The notes under the pieces are model-generated. The model was not told the DNA's origin. It saw only the letters and a list, made by a program, of their open reading frames with translations, and searched no databases. A stretch of 64,000 nucleotides of DNA, taken from contig BRXU01000022.1 of NCBI GenBank assembly GCA_030267565.1, positions 82,001 to 146,000 on the forward strand, given 5' to 3'. This document shows, piece after piece, positions 42,558 through 55,600 of this stretch. A program made the translations under genes and the position numbers. The DNA comes from Pleodorina starrii (Eukaryota > Chlorophyta > Chlorophyceae > Chlamydomonadales > Volvocaceae). Position 1 is the stretch's first letter, and the number at the start of each line of letters is the position of its first letter.

Positions 42558-45500
42558 ATGGCTGCTAGCTCACCTCCGAAGCAGACGGCGAAGAGGCTCA
42601 TTACGTTGTTGCCGTCTGCGCGCGGCGGCCTTCTGCTGCTCCTGATTGCCGGTACGTGTTGCCATGATTTGAATGAGTTCAATCGCTGTAATCGTTGCTT
42701 CATGAAGCGGACACGTTTCTGTGCTGCTGAACGTACCGTTCAATCGTTATCCGAGCGACGAACTTCGGTCATGCGTAGGTGTTCCACGGCCATGTATGAA
42801 CACTTGCATGGCGATTTTATTTCGAATTGTTTTGATGTCGTATTCATGCATCTGCTGTCTGTGGTGTGCAATACGTACCGGGAGTGCATCATCGATCGAC
42901 AGCGGCCGGGGCGGGTAAAGATGCCGCCCGCCTCCGCGCCCTGATGAGTGGTGCTGCACCACTGAAATCATTCGCATAATCGCTCGCTCGCACTGGCAGG
43001 ATCATTCAGTAATAATAGGTTCAGCAGCAACACTTCGATCCAGCACCAATCGCCTTTGCATTACCATCCCGCCACTAGCACGCGGTTCTATCAAGCCTGG
43101 TTAGGTGACCTGTTGTGACGTACGTGCGTGAGCCTCGCCCTTCGTTCGGCTGCCATGATTTGCTTTATATATTGGTTGCACGCAGGCTGTTCTCTCCCAT
43201 CAGAGACCGCCGCCCAAGCCCGTGAGTAGTGCGATACGTACATACATGCACACATGCTTGGTTGGATAGTTCAATGAATGATGTCGATCGATCGGTCATA
43301 CGGAGTATAGAACGACGTGCACGATCTATAATAGAAGCACGTGCACGATCGGCAGCGCCCCCAACCATTTATTGTCAAATAATTTGCCCACAACTACTTA
43401 TCTCTCAGTTTGCTTGCTAGCTAATAATCCCTGTCATCATTGGGTGCGTGGGCCCATGCGTGCGTGCGTGCATCAACCGATCGATCGACCTGCTGCGTGC
43501 TGATGAGCTCCATGCGCGAATAACGCACTGCTCCAACTATTTCCGACCACGTCACACTAATTCCTAACCTGCGTGCCGCTGACGGATGGCGAATATACCT
43601 CGCTGATTGCTTGTGCATTTGCAGCCGCCCCGCCACAGCAGCAACAGATCAATCGAGGTGTCAGGCTGGTAGCCGGCACTCGCGAGACCCGGGGCCGGCT
43701 GGAGGTATTCACCAACCAATTCGGGTACCCCTTCGGCCGTGATGTGTGGGTCCCTGTATGTCAGACTGGGGCGACAGACTCAATTGCACAGGTAGGTACC
43801 CTAGGTACCCTACGTACGGCATCTAGGCAAGCAAGGTCCATCCATTCAGATGCATATACTACATTCACAGTCGTCGGCGCACGGGCAGCAGCTGTATGGC
43901 CCGTTGGCCCTACCATTCCTAATTCGTTGAGCCTGGAGCCCTTTGTAACAACGAACCACAAGCAACTAACAACATGGACGACGTGCCCGCGCCCGTGTGA
44001 TCGATCGCTGCAGATTTTCTGCGGGGTTCTGGGCTACACCTACGGCAGGACGCACTACAGTAGGACGTTGGCCTTCCCGCCTAAATCAAAGTACGTGCGC
44101 GTACGCGACCTACCTGCTGTGTGTTGGCTCGCTCGTCCTGCATGACGTACACGCAGTAGTGCACTTATTTCATTTAACTTCGTTTGGTTTTGTTCGTTGT
44201 ATGTATATATGCGGTTTGATTATCGTTATTTCGGCAAGCTTCGTCGACTACTCCACCGACAGCGGCACATGCATGTTTCATGCATGAAAGCGACTTGACC
44301 TCTCAATCAATATACATCCTGTCCACGCGTCAACTAACTATCCATCCAGCCGAACGTGCCTGCTGCGTGGCTACGACTTGCTTTGCCGTGCGTGCCGCTT
44401 GCGTTATTGTAAATAAACGGCGTGAGCCCTGCCTCGCTCTCGCCCGCCCGCAGCTACACTCGCTTTGCTGTTGCTGGCCGAGTCGAGTGTTACCCCAAGG
44501 CAAGCCCCTCCTCAAGCAGCCGGCGGCACCTGCGCGCATCATCAGCCAGTGGCGGCTCTGCGGCGCAACAGCAGTGGCTGAATGACGCCGCTCATCATGA
44601 CGATCTCCATCGGACCGACGGCGCCGCTGCTGCTGTACGGCGCTCCGCTATTGCCGTCCGTCCTGGTCCCTGGTCGATCGCCCTTCCGTCATCGTCGAGC
44701 CATGAGTGCACTTTCATGTCCGGCTCTTGCGACACTGCCGGACCCTTCGCCAGCGTCGACTGCTCAAGTACGTACGTGCGTACGGACGTGTGTACGAACG
44801 TACCGTATGGTAGCAACGGATGGAAGGGAGGACGGTGGGGCGGCGGGGCGGGGTGGGCTGGCAATCAACATCCATCATACGGTACTTACAGTGACATATA
44901 TATATTCACGTGCTACGTATCTAGAGATAGATTACGAATGCATACAAGCATGCGTGTAGGGATAGAGCTGTGGCGCATGCATGGATACGTACGTACGTCG
45001 CTGGATGGGGGCCAAACTAGCTAGATAGTACCGTAATCCAGCCCCCATCCAGCCACCTATCTACCCGCTTGCATACATGCGTGCAGTCATCACTGCGCAG
45101 TCATCATCGCACGGTCATCGACGGACGTCAGAACCCGTGCACGCAGGAGGACTCAATTAATCAATATCAATCATCGTTCGCTCGCATGCACTTCGTTGTC
45201 ATGGTGCAACGCCGACCGATCGACCGACCATGCATCCATCGGTGGCGGGTGCGTGTGTCTCGATCGCCTGACTGCCTTCCTGACACCCATTCGATTCGGC
45301 CCCCCGCGCTGCTGCTGCTGCTCATCACGAACGCTCCGCAGACAGGCCGTTCCCGACTGCACCGCCGCCGCCGCCCTCACCTCCTCCTCGCCCCTCCCCG
45401 CCGGTCTGTAAGTACGGTGGTGACCGCCGGCGGCATTGTATTCTATTGTATGCGGGCGCACCTTGCAAATATACGGCAGCAAGAATGCATTGCTTGCTTG

Positions 45501-48500
45501 TGTGTGTGAGGCATGTGAAACAACCTCGCTACGCACGTAGACAATTTCCTGAAAATGCTGCTTCCTGCCGTGCGTCCATTGGAGCGCAGACGAGTCCTTC
45601 ATTCGCCTTGTCGGGGGCAACCAGCAATACGGCAATGCCCCCTGGGAGCCAAACCTCTGCGCGCCCGGCGCGAACTGCTCAAACTTCTTCCGTGTCGAGC
45701 TGCTGGTGCGTGCGTGCGTGCGTGCGCCTACGTACACAGCTAGTACATTGATGTGCAATACGTATGCAGTACGGCCGGCAGAATGGCTTGTTCGGGTCAT
45801 TGACTCGACTACCATGCATTTTAGCACGTATATATGGTATGCATACGTATGCACGTACTCTGTCGTCGTCGCCCGTTTTCCCTTCGTTCGCTCGTTCGCC
45901 TGTAAATTGAGATCCGCCCGGCGGACCGCTCGTTTAGATAGGACGACTTGCATTGCCAGCAGACGCGCGCGTGCGTGAACGATAAATACGATTAATACAT
46001 CTACCTACAGGCGCATGCATTGTACCTCGCTAGATAGATAACGCACGCCTGGTGGACGCCGTTTCATGCATGTTTACAGGTCACCGTGCCTGCCACAATT
46101 CGCGGGGCCCAGCCCTCTCAGATTTGGGCGCCGCTTTGCGACGTGAAGGATTCGCTTCGCTCCCTGGTGGCGCAATTCGCTTTCGAAATGGTACGTATGT
46201 ACGGTTGCATTGATGATGATGCACGCACGCATGGTACTTAGCTAACAACATCTATCTAATGTCTGTCTACCCAGGCCACTTATTATCAGTCTGAGTTGCT
46301 ATTGCGTGTGTATCACTTTACTATCTAAACCCTGGGAAAGGGGCGGGAGGACAATGTTCGTAAGTGATATATGTATATATACATACATACTGATATGCTG
46401 GGTGACCGATGGGGCCCTGATGGGGGCCCTGATGTGCTAAGTGACCGATGGGGGCCCTGGTGTGGGAACGAACAGCAGGTGATCGCATGGCTCTTTAGCC
46501 ATGACCCTGTCCCCTGCACTGGTAGAACTCATCACGGTTGAATGTTCAACAATGGTATGTCTGCGTGCGGGTACCCAGATGTGATCTGAGTGAGACGGAG
46601 CCCAGACACGGAGTGGCAGGGTGGGATAAGCAACCCATCTTAGTCAAAAATGCGGTCACCGCGGTAATAATGGGCTGTACCCGCCGATGAGGCATCCGTC
46701 TGCTCCCTTAAAACACGCTAGGGCTTACGGCCCAGCGTAAACTTTCCTTTTTCCTTTTCCTATACTGATATTTAGTCACACGCATGGGCCGTCTCGCTCC
46801 GCGTGTTGACACGAGCCACGCACCGCAGCAGGGGTTATTTAGGGTTTTATCGGATTTCTAGGGCATTGAACAAGCACACGCAGGCGCTGGATGGCTGGCG
46901 CAGTACGCACCGGGAAGCAACGAATGACTCACAGCCGTACGAGCGAGCAACCACGGCGGTGCTTGGTTTCGTTGATGTACTGCGAGATAAATTCCATGCG
47001 TGGCATGGGTGATAATTGCGCATGATCGATTAAGTGCATGTGTCTGAAACATATAATTAATTACGGCGGCGGGCTCATTTTACACAAAGATGGGACGGAC
47101 GACTGAACGAAAGAAACTGCATTTCACAGGCAGGATTAACTAACCGTTATTTGTTCCTCCTAGCTGCCCTTAGCTAGCTATAAGGAGAGAGCAAGCTGAT
47201 GAGGAGGTGGCCCGCCAATCGGGAGGAACCGGCGGGCAATTGACGGGACCTTTACACTGCAGAATTAAATGTCATCATGCGTGTGCGTCATCATTGCCCC
47301 CCCCCAATCAGGACTTCGGTTGGCCGTCTATTCAACCCTTTCCAGCGACCTACATCAGCAACTGTAATGGCGGCAACGTGCCTGTCCCAAGAGGTAGGTC
47401 AACCCAGCCTACACATGCATACAATAATGCACGCGCGTCATCTCGTACGATCGATCGAGTATGTAATGATCTATCTAGCGAGTATGTAATAATCTATCTG
47501 CTGGTCCGTCCATTTATTTCTTGCCATGTCGTGCGCGCACATACACGCTTACGAGGACGCGGGCCTCGGTTGCCAAAATAAACCGAGGCCTGCGTCCTCG
47601 TTTTTGGCAACATACGTACCTTTCAACCACGCACGCACGCGAAGCGCCTGCTGCTGGCATACACGCACGCATGACACCGGCGGGGTATGTAGCGCCGTTT
47701 CCTCAACCATGTGTTGTTAAGGCGAGAGAACGCATACTGCACCACCAACAAAATAAACCTGCACCTCTGCCAAACCCTAACTTGGGCAACGCCGGCCATG
47801 CATACCAGCGATCTTTTGCTGTACATGATTATTGCCGTGCGTCTATCTTGCCTCCATCCGCCGTCTGATTGCCACGCACCGAAATCCCACCTACCTCGCA
47901 CGCTTGCAGGTGTGGTGACAGGGGAGGGCAACTTCAACCCAGCCGCCTATTCGGGATGGGTCACACTTTCAGATCTCAAAGATAAGCGCCCCAGCATGCT
48001 GCAAGATGGTGCAATCAAGGTAGGCACGTGCGTACATGTGCGTGCTTCTCCGTCAATACTACCTATCGCGCACTTAAGCCTTCGCGCGCTTTTTCGCATG
48101 GATGTGAGATAACGGTGTTTGCCGTACCGCCTGCTAGGCTCGCTCGCTCTCCGTCGCGATGCATGCGTCATTGAAGGCAGGATTGAGCAATTAGCAACGA
48201 ATGAACGAATGCATCAACGAACGAGTGAATGCACGTCATCAAAAAATGCACACACACATCATCAGCTAATGCGCACACACAAACCTATACCCGACCGACT
48301 TGCGTATAGCGTACGTACATAATAATAAAGCACGACAACGCGATGTATGCTTAATTAATGACATTCTCCCCGTCTGCGCTCACGCACGCACGCGCGTCCC
48401 CTCCGTTCGCTGTCGGCTGATAGTTGTCCTCCCATGACTGCTGCCTGTTCAGCCGTCCTGTTTATCGATGTATGCGGTATCGTTGTCCCTACGTAACGCC

Positions 48501-48629
48501 CGGCAGTCCACATTATTCGCCACATACGGTTTCCGCAGTCCGCACCGACCCTTCATCATTGACGCTTGCACGCAGGTCTCCAAAACTCCGTGCAGCACCT
48601 TGTTTACAGCCTCCTGCTGGCTGCTGTAG
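42558..48629 (+). CDS. Secreted protein with two SRCR domains
   Basis: Exons: 42558-42651, 43625-43791, 44014-44090, 44239-44274, 44454-44767, 45342-45407, 45590-45705, 46080-46190, 47312-47393, 47910-48019, 48576-48629 (TAG). Phases join: 408 residues. Signal peptide: basic start then GGLLLLLIAA. SRCR domain 1 (about 40-229): VRLVAGTRETRGRLEVFTNQ, WVPVCQTGATDS, IFCGVLGYTYG, and the Cys-rich end HECTFMSGSCDTAGPFASVD. A Pro linker (RPFPTAPPPPPSPPPRPSPP) leads to domain 2 (about 254-400): SFIRLVGGNQQYG, FFRVELL, WAPLCDVKDSLRSLVAQFAF, FGWPSIQPFPATYI. SRCR domains bind ligands at cell surfaces or in matrix; volvocine algae have many. Exon 4 (36 nt, weak donor) and the short last exon are the weakest parts. 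Introns are AT-rich and repeat-laden. Confidence 0.72.
46394..46468 (+). repeat. Tandem GTGACCGATGGGGGCCCTG units
   Basis: Two to three imperfect copies in the SRCR intron 46191-47311. Confidence 0.8.
47195..47262 (+). repeat. Dispersed repeat, copy 2
   Basis: GCTGATGAGGAGGTGGCCCG ... GACGGGACCTTTACACTGCA, with CCCGCC/GGCGGG hairpin arms. Related to 16672-16743. Lies in an SRCR intron. Confidence 0.65.
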
Positions 48630-51382
48630 AAACGGACGGAGCAGATGTATGGATCAATGCATGGGTGCGCATGGACGGCGGGCGGGTCGGATCTATCTCG
48701 GATGCCGCCGCAGGCGGGATAAATGATAAACCAGCTATCTAGCTAGAAACCACATCGAGCATACATTCTAGCTGTTATCTAGGTAGATGGCCAGCAGTGG
48801 TTCGGCGGGCAATGTATGTATGGATGCTCCTTTTGACGTTGTGCACATACACTCGTCCATCTGTATGTGTGCCCCGCCTGCAGGTTCGTTCGTTGCGGGG
48901 TGCACTGCGCTGATGTACACGTAATATCTAATCAATATTCGTTTTTTTAGTGGGACTCGCTCCTGATAATAGGCTATGTACGCATGCACTTCGTTGCCAG
49001 GAGAACGCATGGCAGGCATCGCTCGCGCGCGCGGGGAGCGAGTGGATGGTAGGCATGATGACTAGGCGTGCGGCTGCAGTTCATGGCACGAATAATAGGA
49101 ATGGATGAAAGCTGACATATATAGCTATGTTGCTCGTTGTGTGCGTGCGTGCGTGAAAAGGACGTGAGCTAGTAATAAGCTAGGTAGGTGTGGCAATCCA
49201 CGAGCGGCAAGGCGGGAAGCATCGATCTTCCGCCGCCCTGGCTCACTTTGCATGCCAACAACTATTGTGCGTGCGTGGCTGCTGGAGCACCCGACATTAA
49301 TGATGTATGTAAAGCTTGGCTCGTGCATACATCCGATGATGACTCGAATTATGGATGGCCGGCGGCTGCGGATCCTCGCGATTCACCCATCCAGCTGTGT
49401 CCGGATAGCGTCGCGCGCCACGACCGACCGACCGACCGACCGACCGACCCGCGCACCTGCTGGCGGTCGATGTATGGGAAGTAGTATCATCTCCCACCTA
49501 TCTACCAGTCAGAGTTCAACCGCCCACTTTCAACGATCAGGCAAGATAGCATGGGGGATGAATGACATACAAGCGGCGGGCCTTCGTAGGCGGCGAGGTA
49601 TACCAACCGCACCGCCGAGGTATACATGCCATGCCGTACCGCCGAGGTATACCTCGGCGGTAGGTAGGTAGCTACATATGTAGATAGATCCACCGGCTGA
49701 TCGCTTGCCATCCACGGCAGCAGATAGATCAATGAGCGAGTATGTATGTGTACATGTGTTGTGTGCGGTCGTTACAGTGGGCTCCAGCGACACTACCGGT
49801 ACTCGTGATTGAAGAGTAGAACGAACCGCCAACGCGGCGGCTGGATGGCTCTGCACTGCACCGGAGGCGATCAGCGGGGCAGCAGCCTGGACGCACACCC
49901 AGCGCAGCAGACCCGACAGCACATGTCCGTCACGCACGCACCGATACGGGAATGAATCAGCGATCGAGCCCTGGAGCCTGCGCGTGCGAGGGGACGGAGG
50001 TATGCAGCAGCAGGCCCACAAAAACCCTCGATCGCGGGTCGCGGGCCGCGGGCTCGCGAGCCTGGTTCAGCAGTCAGGAATCAGTTCGTTCGCCTCCAAT
50101 TATATAAATGAATGAATGCATGATATGTCCGTGCATGCTTAATTATGACTTCCTTGAGCTCGATACGTACGCACGTATGCATGCATCGTTGACCAATCAA
50201 TAATCAAAACCAGTGCCAATTACGTACATGGCATACATATGTATGTAGCAACATACAACAACTTCTGCCGAGCATATGCCGAGCACGCAAATCTGCAGCA
50301 GCTGAAACAATTTCACGTGCAAAGTAACTCCAATGACGCAACTGTATATATGCTATGCATTATTGTGCGTGCACCCCGCCCGCTCTACGTACGCAGAGAT
50401 AAACATAGTCGGTGGGCGGTATACCTACCGTACGGAATGGTCAGGTGCTGTTTCGAGGAGCTCCAGCGCTCCAGCCATCGGCAATTGACTTTGATCAAAG
50501 GCCATGCCCGCAGCGCAATCCGGCTTTTCCGGGCCTAAAAATGTGTACATACGTAGGGCGAACAAACCCAAACGTGTGTGTTGTCTCTACCACACGGAGA
50601 GTATTTTCATTCGGAGGAGCCGGGCAACCAAAAACTGCGTTACGGAGAGTTTACTGACGGAGAGAATTTTACGGAATGTAAACCACATGTAAAAACCACC
50701 GTGCGTCAACTGCACCGCCGCGGATCCAGACCCCGAGAGGTAAATCCAGTACGATGGTAGTGAAAACCACCGACTACGGGGCTGAAAGAATCCTTGCAAG
50801 TGCGTGCGTGGCTGTTTGGGTTACGTAGGTAGCAAAGTTTTTCAGTGACAATCGACATTACTTCTTACTACTGGTATAGTAGTTCAGCCCGCTGCAGCCC
50901 AGTCCATACACTGGGCAACAACAAGCGGGACTGCGGTGGGCCAGACGGGTAGAGATAGATCGTGATAGATGGTCGGGGCTGACAGGCCTGCACATGCCGC
51001 ACTTATGTACGCGCCCCGTGGCCCCCTTGGTTAGCTTGTTTCTATATGGGTGGCTCGTGCTGTCCTGTAGAAGGAACGAAGGAGTATTTGCCAGTAACGC
51101 GTATGTATAGTGGGGCGGACGATTACTCGTTGGTTTCCAGTCAGAGCTCCATTCAAATATACGCATTTCATGGCTTGGATGGAAGTCGTCCGCGGACGAG
51201 CAGCGAGTCGATCGCTGCTGTTGGCGCTCAACGTTGGTGGGGGTGCAGCTCAAGGTCCTCGCTCTAGGCTAACGTTGAGTTTTTAACAATACTGCAGCAT
51301 AACAGAGTACTCTTACACGAAGCATCTGATGTGTACGGCTTAAACGTCCACGTCTGTATGTCTAGGACCGACAGCCTAGCCT
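48630..51382. other. Intergenic region after SRCR gene
   Basis: AT-richer sequence with many GTGCGTGC and TACGTACG runs, and a palindrome cluster near 49.6 kb. A mixed-composition plus frame (50578-50760, with KLRYGEFTDGENFTECKPH) is not recognised and has no splice context that could be tied to a neighbour. Confidence 0.4.
49590..49662. repeat. Palindrome cluster GCCGAGGTATAC
   Basis: A perfect 26-bp palindrome at 49637-49662 (half-site TACCGCCGAGGTA) with two further half-like copies (GGCGAGGTATACC near 49592; CCGCCGAGGTATACATG near 49612). Confidence 0.9.
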
Positions 51383-51706
51383 TGTTAAAGTCAGCAAAGC
51401 GCCCGGCCCCTCCGTGGGCCGTATTGACTGCTACGACTTCTCTTCGTATATGAGTGTTGCTCACTCACAACACTCCCCCGTGAGCGACACACCATAAGTC
51501 CTCACGTTCTCCCCCAGGCTGCCTCGTCCCGGTCCCCCAGCCCTGGTCAACAGCCAGCGGGAATCGAACCGGCGACCTCTCGGTCAGCCGCGCACATGCG
51601 ATCGGGGCTCATAACCTGTTAAAGTCAGCAAAGCGCCCGGCCCCTCCGTGGGCCGTATTGACTGCTACGACTTCTCTTCGTATATGAGTGTTGCTCACTC
51701 ACAACA
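51383..51706 (-). mobile_element. Complete miniature LTR element (TRIM), copia-type
   Basis: Two 90-bp LTRs (51383-51472 and 51617-51706) bounded TG...CA (TGTTAAAGTCAGC ... CTCACAACA), flanked by a 5-bp target duplication AGCCT (51378-51382 and 51707-51711). On the minus strand the 5' LTR is followed at once by GGTTATGAGCCCCG, complementary to a Met (CAU) tRNA anticodon arm: a copia-like half-tRNA primer site. The 144-bp interior has no gene but carries GGTTCGATTCC (pol III B-box/T-arm) and ends in sequence shared with 56775-56918. Confidence 0.85.
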
Positions 51707-51814
51707 AGCCTTACATCACCCGCTCGCTCCACGCAACAGCCCAGCAGCGCTAAATATCCCAGCATCAAGACGTCATTGGCACACTCAACATTACGCATGC
51801 GTGCCTCCTGAGAT

Positions 51815-52095
51815 GGAGCCAGTGAACTGCCCTTACTTTACGGAAAAATGTACACAGAAAATAAAGGGCTGCTGCGCCTGCACTACATATTCCTCGTACG
51901 TAATCCTGATTATAATAATACTGATATATTGATCTGTATCAAATACATGCGGAAACAGTGTATGTGGGTATGCCGGCTGCGTGCTAAGAACCCGGTAAAG
52001 TCGGGGAACTGAAGTTTACGGGAAATAACAATGTACATGGAAAGTGATGGGATGTGCCTGCGCTATGTATCCTTCATACGTACGTCTTGACTAAA
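51815..52095 (+). repeat. Diverged tandem duplication
   Basis: GAACTGCCCTTACTTTACGG ... TGCGCCTGCACTACATATTC (51815 onwards) is echoed by GAACTGAAGTTTACGGG ... TGTGCCTGCGCTATGTATCC (52005 onwards), about 190 bp later. Confidence 0.6.
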
Positions 52096-52667
52096 AATCA
52101 AAACGCTCTGTAGTAAATACTTGCATAAACATGAACAATACGGCCAGTATGGGGGGCGGGGAGCAGGTCCCATATATATTGGCCCTAACGGTCGACAATG
52201 CATGGCCCGCCAAGCAACGGATGATCCTCTCCCCTGATGTCAACCCCTTTCCACATTTGTGTAGTCACTCATACGCATGTTCAGACTACAGCATACAGAA
52301 TATAAGTGTATCTAGGTTACCGATAGATAGGTACGAATAAAATTAGGATAGGTACATAGGTTAGGTTAGGAACCCTAACACAATCTTAGCCTTATACATA
52401 CAGCAAAGCACACAACCTCATCACCGCCGCACGGCTCCCGCCACCCATAATTAATTAATTACAGAGGAGCCATAATCACGAGCCATATACGCGTTCGCCC
52501 TCCCTCGTCGCCTTCTCACGCCACTGGAACGTCATATATATCGATCTTCCGTTTAGCCGTTACCTGCAGTACTGGTTCCTTATTGATACTTTCACTCTCC
52601 GTCGTCTCACGGGCACAATAATTGTGCGGGTGGCTGCTTAAAAATGCCTTGGCTCCCCCTTGTCATC
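52096..52667. other. Downstream flank of the GT92 gene
   Basis: AT-rich, with ATTAATTAATTA near 52451 and GGTTAGGTTAGG near 52356. No gene seen. Confidence 0.5.
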
Positions 52668-55600
52668 CTAAGCAGCAGCTAGTTCGTCGAGCACCCAGAA
52701 GAAGTTTCGAGGCACTGGGCGTTCATCTTTGAAACCATCGTTCCGATTCGGTAATCGCAACTCTACCTGTGGGACCAAGGGAGAGAATCAGAAGGGATAA
52801 CACTGTTTGCTTTGTGCATTGCATTTCTGCGATGCATGGAGCTGTACGAGTGGTTGCAGTTGTTGGCTAAGGATACATTCGTGCGCTGGCAGCGAGCATG
52901 ACTACAAATAAAGTAGGCAGCAGGAAGAGCAAAGGTTACTGCCGAGCCCGCCCCAGAAAGCAATGAACGCATAGAACAGGCACTCATTGTACCTGCGACC
53001 GTAGATGGAGAATGTAGACGCACGAGTCATTTGCGGCAGTTTGCAGCATACCAGGCACAGCATACGACCAGTGTGGATTGTTGGTTGCAATATGCCGCAC
53101 AGCAACCACGGACTTGGGGAAGTAGTCGTACGTGCTCCTCGCATACAGCGCTATTGGATGTGACGGTGGTGGCAGCTCGGGGTCGCCCATACGCAGCACG
53201 GAGACGAGCATCGTCTTTGCCAGGGTCTCATTCACCCATAGCCCTTGCTCCAAGGGGTGTGCCTTTTCCACCATGTGCCTGTCGAGCTGGTCGAATACGC
53301 TCCGGAACTTGCTTGCGCCTGATTGCAAGGCTGCGCTACATCCGCTGCACCAGCCCGCTCGTCGATTAACATGAAGTGCAGCCGTTGCAGTACTGACCGA
53401 GCTTCCACACGCCCGTAAGACCTGCGTGCGGGGTTGTGATACGGTTCCTTCAACAATCCGTTCCTTCGTTGCACGGAGTGGATCAGGACAAATCATGACA
53501 AATCATTTGTTCATTGCCGGAAACACATAACGAACAATATTGGCCTGGTTGTGCGTCATACGTCGTGTTGTGCATCGCTGTATTTTTTCCCTCTTCGTAC
53601 GCGGTTAGTTGCAGGACACGTGTGAGCTGTTATCCAGCTGTTCTGCTGTGATTAATTATCTGCGTGCGTGCAAGTCCTCGATCATGTACATGATGCACTA
53701 CTAACTCTTTACTCAGTATCTAGTTGTTCTATACTATCAAAAGGCAACATGGAAACGCTATTAAGCAGGATATTTTGGCTGCGTGCAAGCCCTTCATACA
53801 CTCTCTGGAGTAGTGAGAAGTGAACCTGGACAGCGACAGAACTTGCCGAGCTGTAGTAACCCAGCCCACATGCATGACCAAGCACAGATCCCACACAATG
53901 GACTGCCGCACCTCCTCCAGGGTTGTCTTCTGTGGTGTCATTACGTACTCATCGAGATCAACCAAGGCCGCCACGGCGTCCTCATGAAACGTCGCCAACA
54001 TCATGTGGCGGTACACCAGGTTCTGAGCAGAACGGTAAAGGATATCAAAAATGAAGATGTGATAAATGAAAGGAACCGATCTTGCAACAAATGTGGCATA
54101 TCCAGCACGCACGGAGTGGCTGGCTGAACGGGTAGGATACTGCACAGCAGGTCAGCCTCTGGCCTTGCTTGCTTGTCATGACGCACATCCGATATATACC
54201 CGTTAGACCCCATGCATCGCCAACTGAGAGCTGTTACCCCGGCAGCACGCAGTTCGGGCCTGAGTTATATTTCCAATACCATATGAGCCCTGATTAGGAA
54301 ACACTGGCCACTGCTGCAACAGAAGCACGCATACGGATACACAAACACTAAGATGGGTCATTCAAGCATGGACATATATATCGCGCTTTATGTATGAGCA
54401 CGCACGGCAGAACTTATTACCTGGAATGCATAGATGTATCGGCCTGATGCGGTCCCATAATGCGGGAGCTCCTCCCACTGAGCAATCCTCAGCTTCCCCG
54501 CAGCAGTAAGATTCTAAAATGCAGACGAGACGAAGTGTTAAGAGGGAGGGGGCGACGGGTTTATGATCAATAAGTTCGTGATGACGGGTGCTGCATCTGG
54601 GTGCGACGGTGCGCCTCTGTCTCTTCTGACCACTTATTAAGCACAAGGCGTTTGACTGCAGCAGCGAGATCGGTGTCCTAAACGCAGGAGATAGAAAGAT
54701 CTGGCTTAGGCCATGGGCGGCTCTTCGCGCATGAGTGTGCACGTTCCCTGGAGGCCGAAAGCTGTCTTAGGCAGAGATATGCCCGGAAATATCTACCATT
54801 ATCTACGTAGGGCATCAGCCTCCGAATTTAATGTCTAAACGGGTGGACCTGATAGTGTGTTATATATTTTGGAAGCACTTTACTGCACACCTGAGCACAC
54901 TACGTATTATCCAGAAGGGCCGGCGGGGCCCCACGAAGGCTACGGAACAAAATGCATACAGCACATGCGAAAACGGCACACGCACACACACAGCATGCAC
55001 ATGCGCTAACAGCACGACATTCGCAACACCATGATAGCAGGAGAAGAGAAGGACAAACGCCCAAAGGGTACACATGAGTTGCAGTGCGCCCACATGCGCT
55101 CCTGCATTGGTGCAATCAAATACGCAAGTCCTGTACAGCACGAATTGCTTCACCTGGACGAGGGGGCTAGCCGCGAGTTCTTCGAAACCCTCCTCAACGT
55201 AGGTAATGTACCGATCCACTCCAAGCTTCGAGTGGTAGTCCATGTGATGTTTGAGCATTGTTGCGAATTGCGTCGCCGACACCTTGAAGAAAGGTGACAC
55301 GAACACGTATGACGGCCTGGGGATATGCTGGCCCTCCGTTAGCCAGCTGCATTGCTTCACCCCGTTCTTAGCTTTGGCAAGCTGTGAGGCCGACTGACCA
55401 GCCCACGGCATCGGTTCGAGCGTGCGGGGCAAGAAGGAGCAATACATGTTGAAGGCATCCTTCACAATTAAATGAAAATCCAGCGTGGCAGCATCGACGT
55501 CATTGAGAGAGAGAACGGCTGATATGTGACCTGGATACTTGCGCTGGTGGCTGGTGGAATAATTCCCTTGACGCAGTAATGTCGGGAGGGACCAGACAGC

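Noticed and set aside
47195..47262. Possible C/D-box snoRNA (TGATGA box)
   Set aside because: No terminal stem and no D box (CTGA) at a suitable distance.
51550..51616. A functional tRNA gene inside the miniature LTR element
   Set aside because: Only the T-arm/B-box motif and anticodon-arm-like end are present. The acceptor stem ends do not pair and the T stem has a mismatch.
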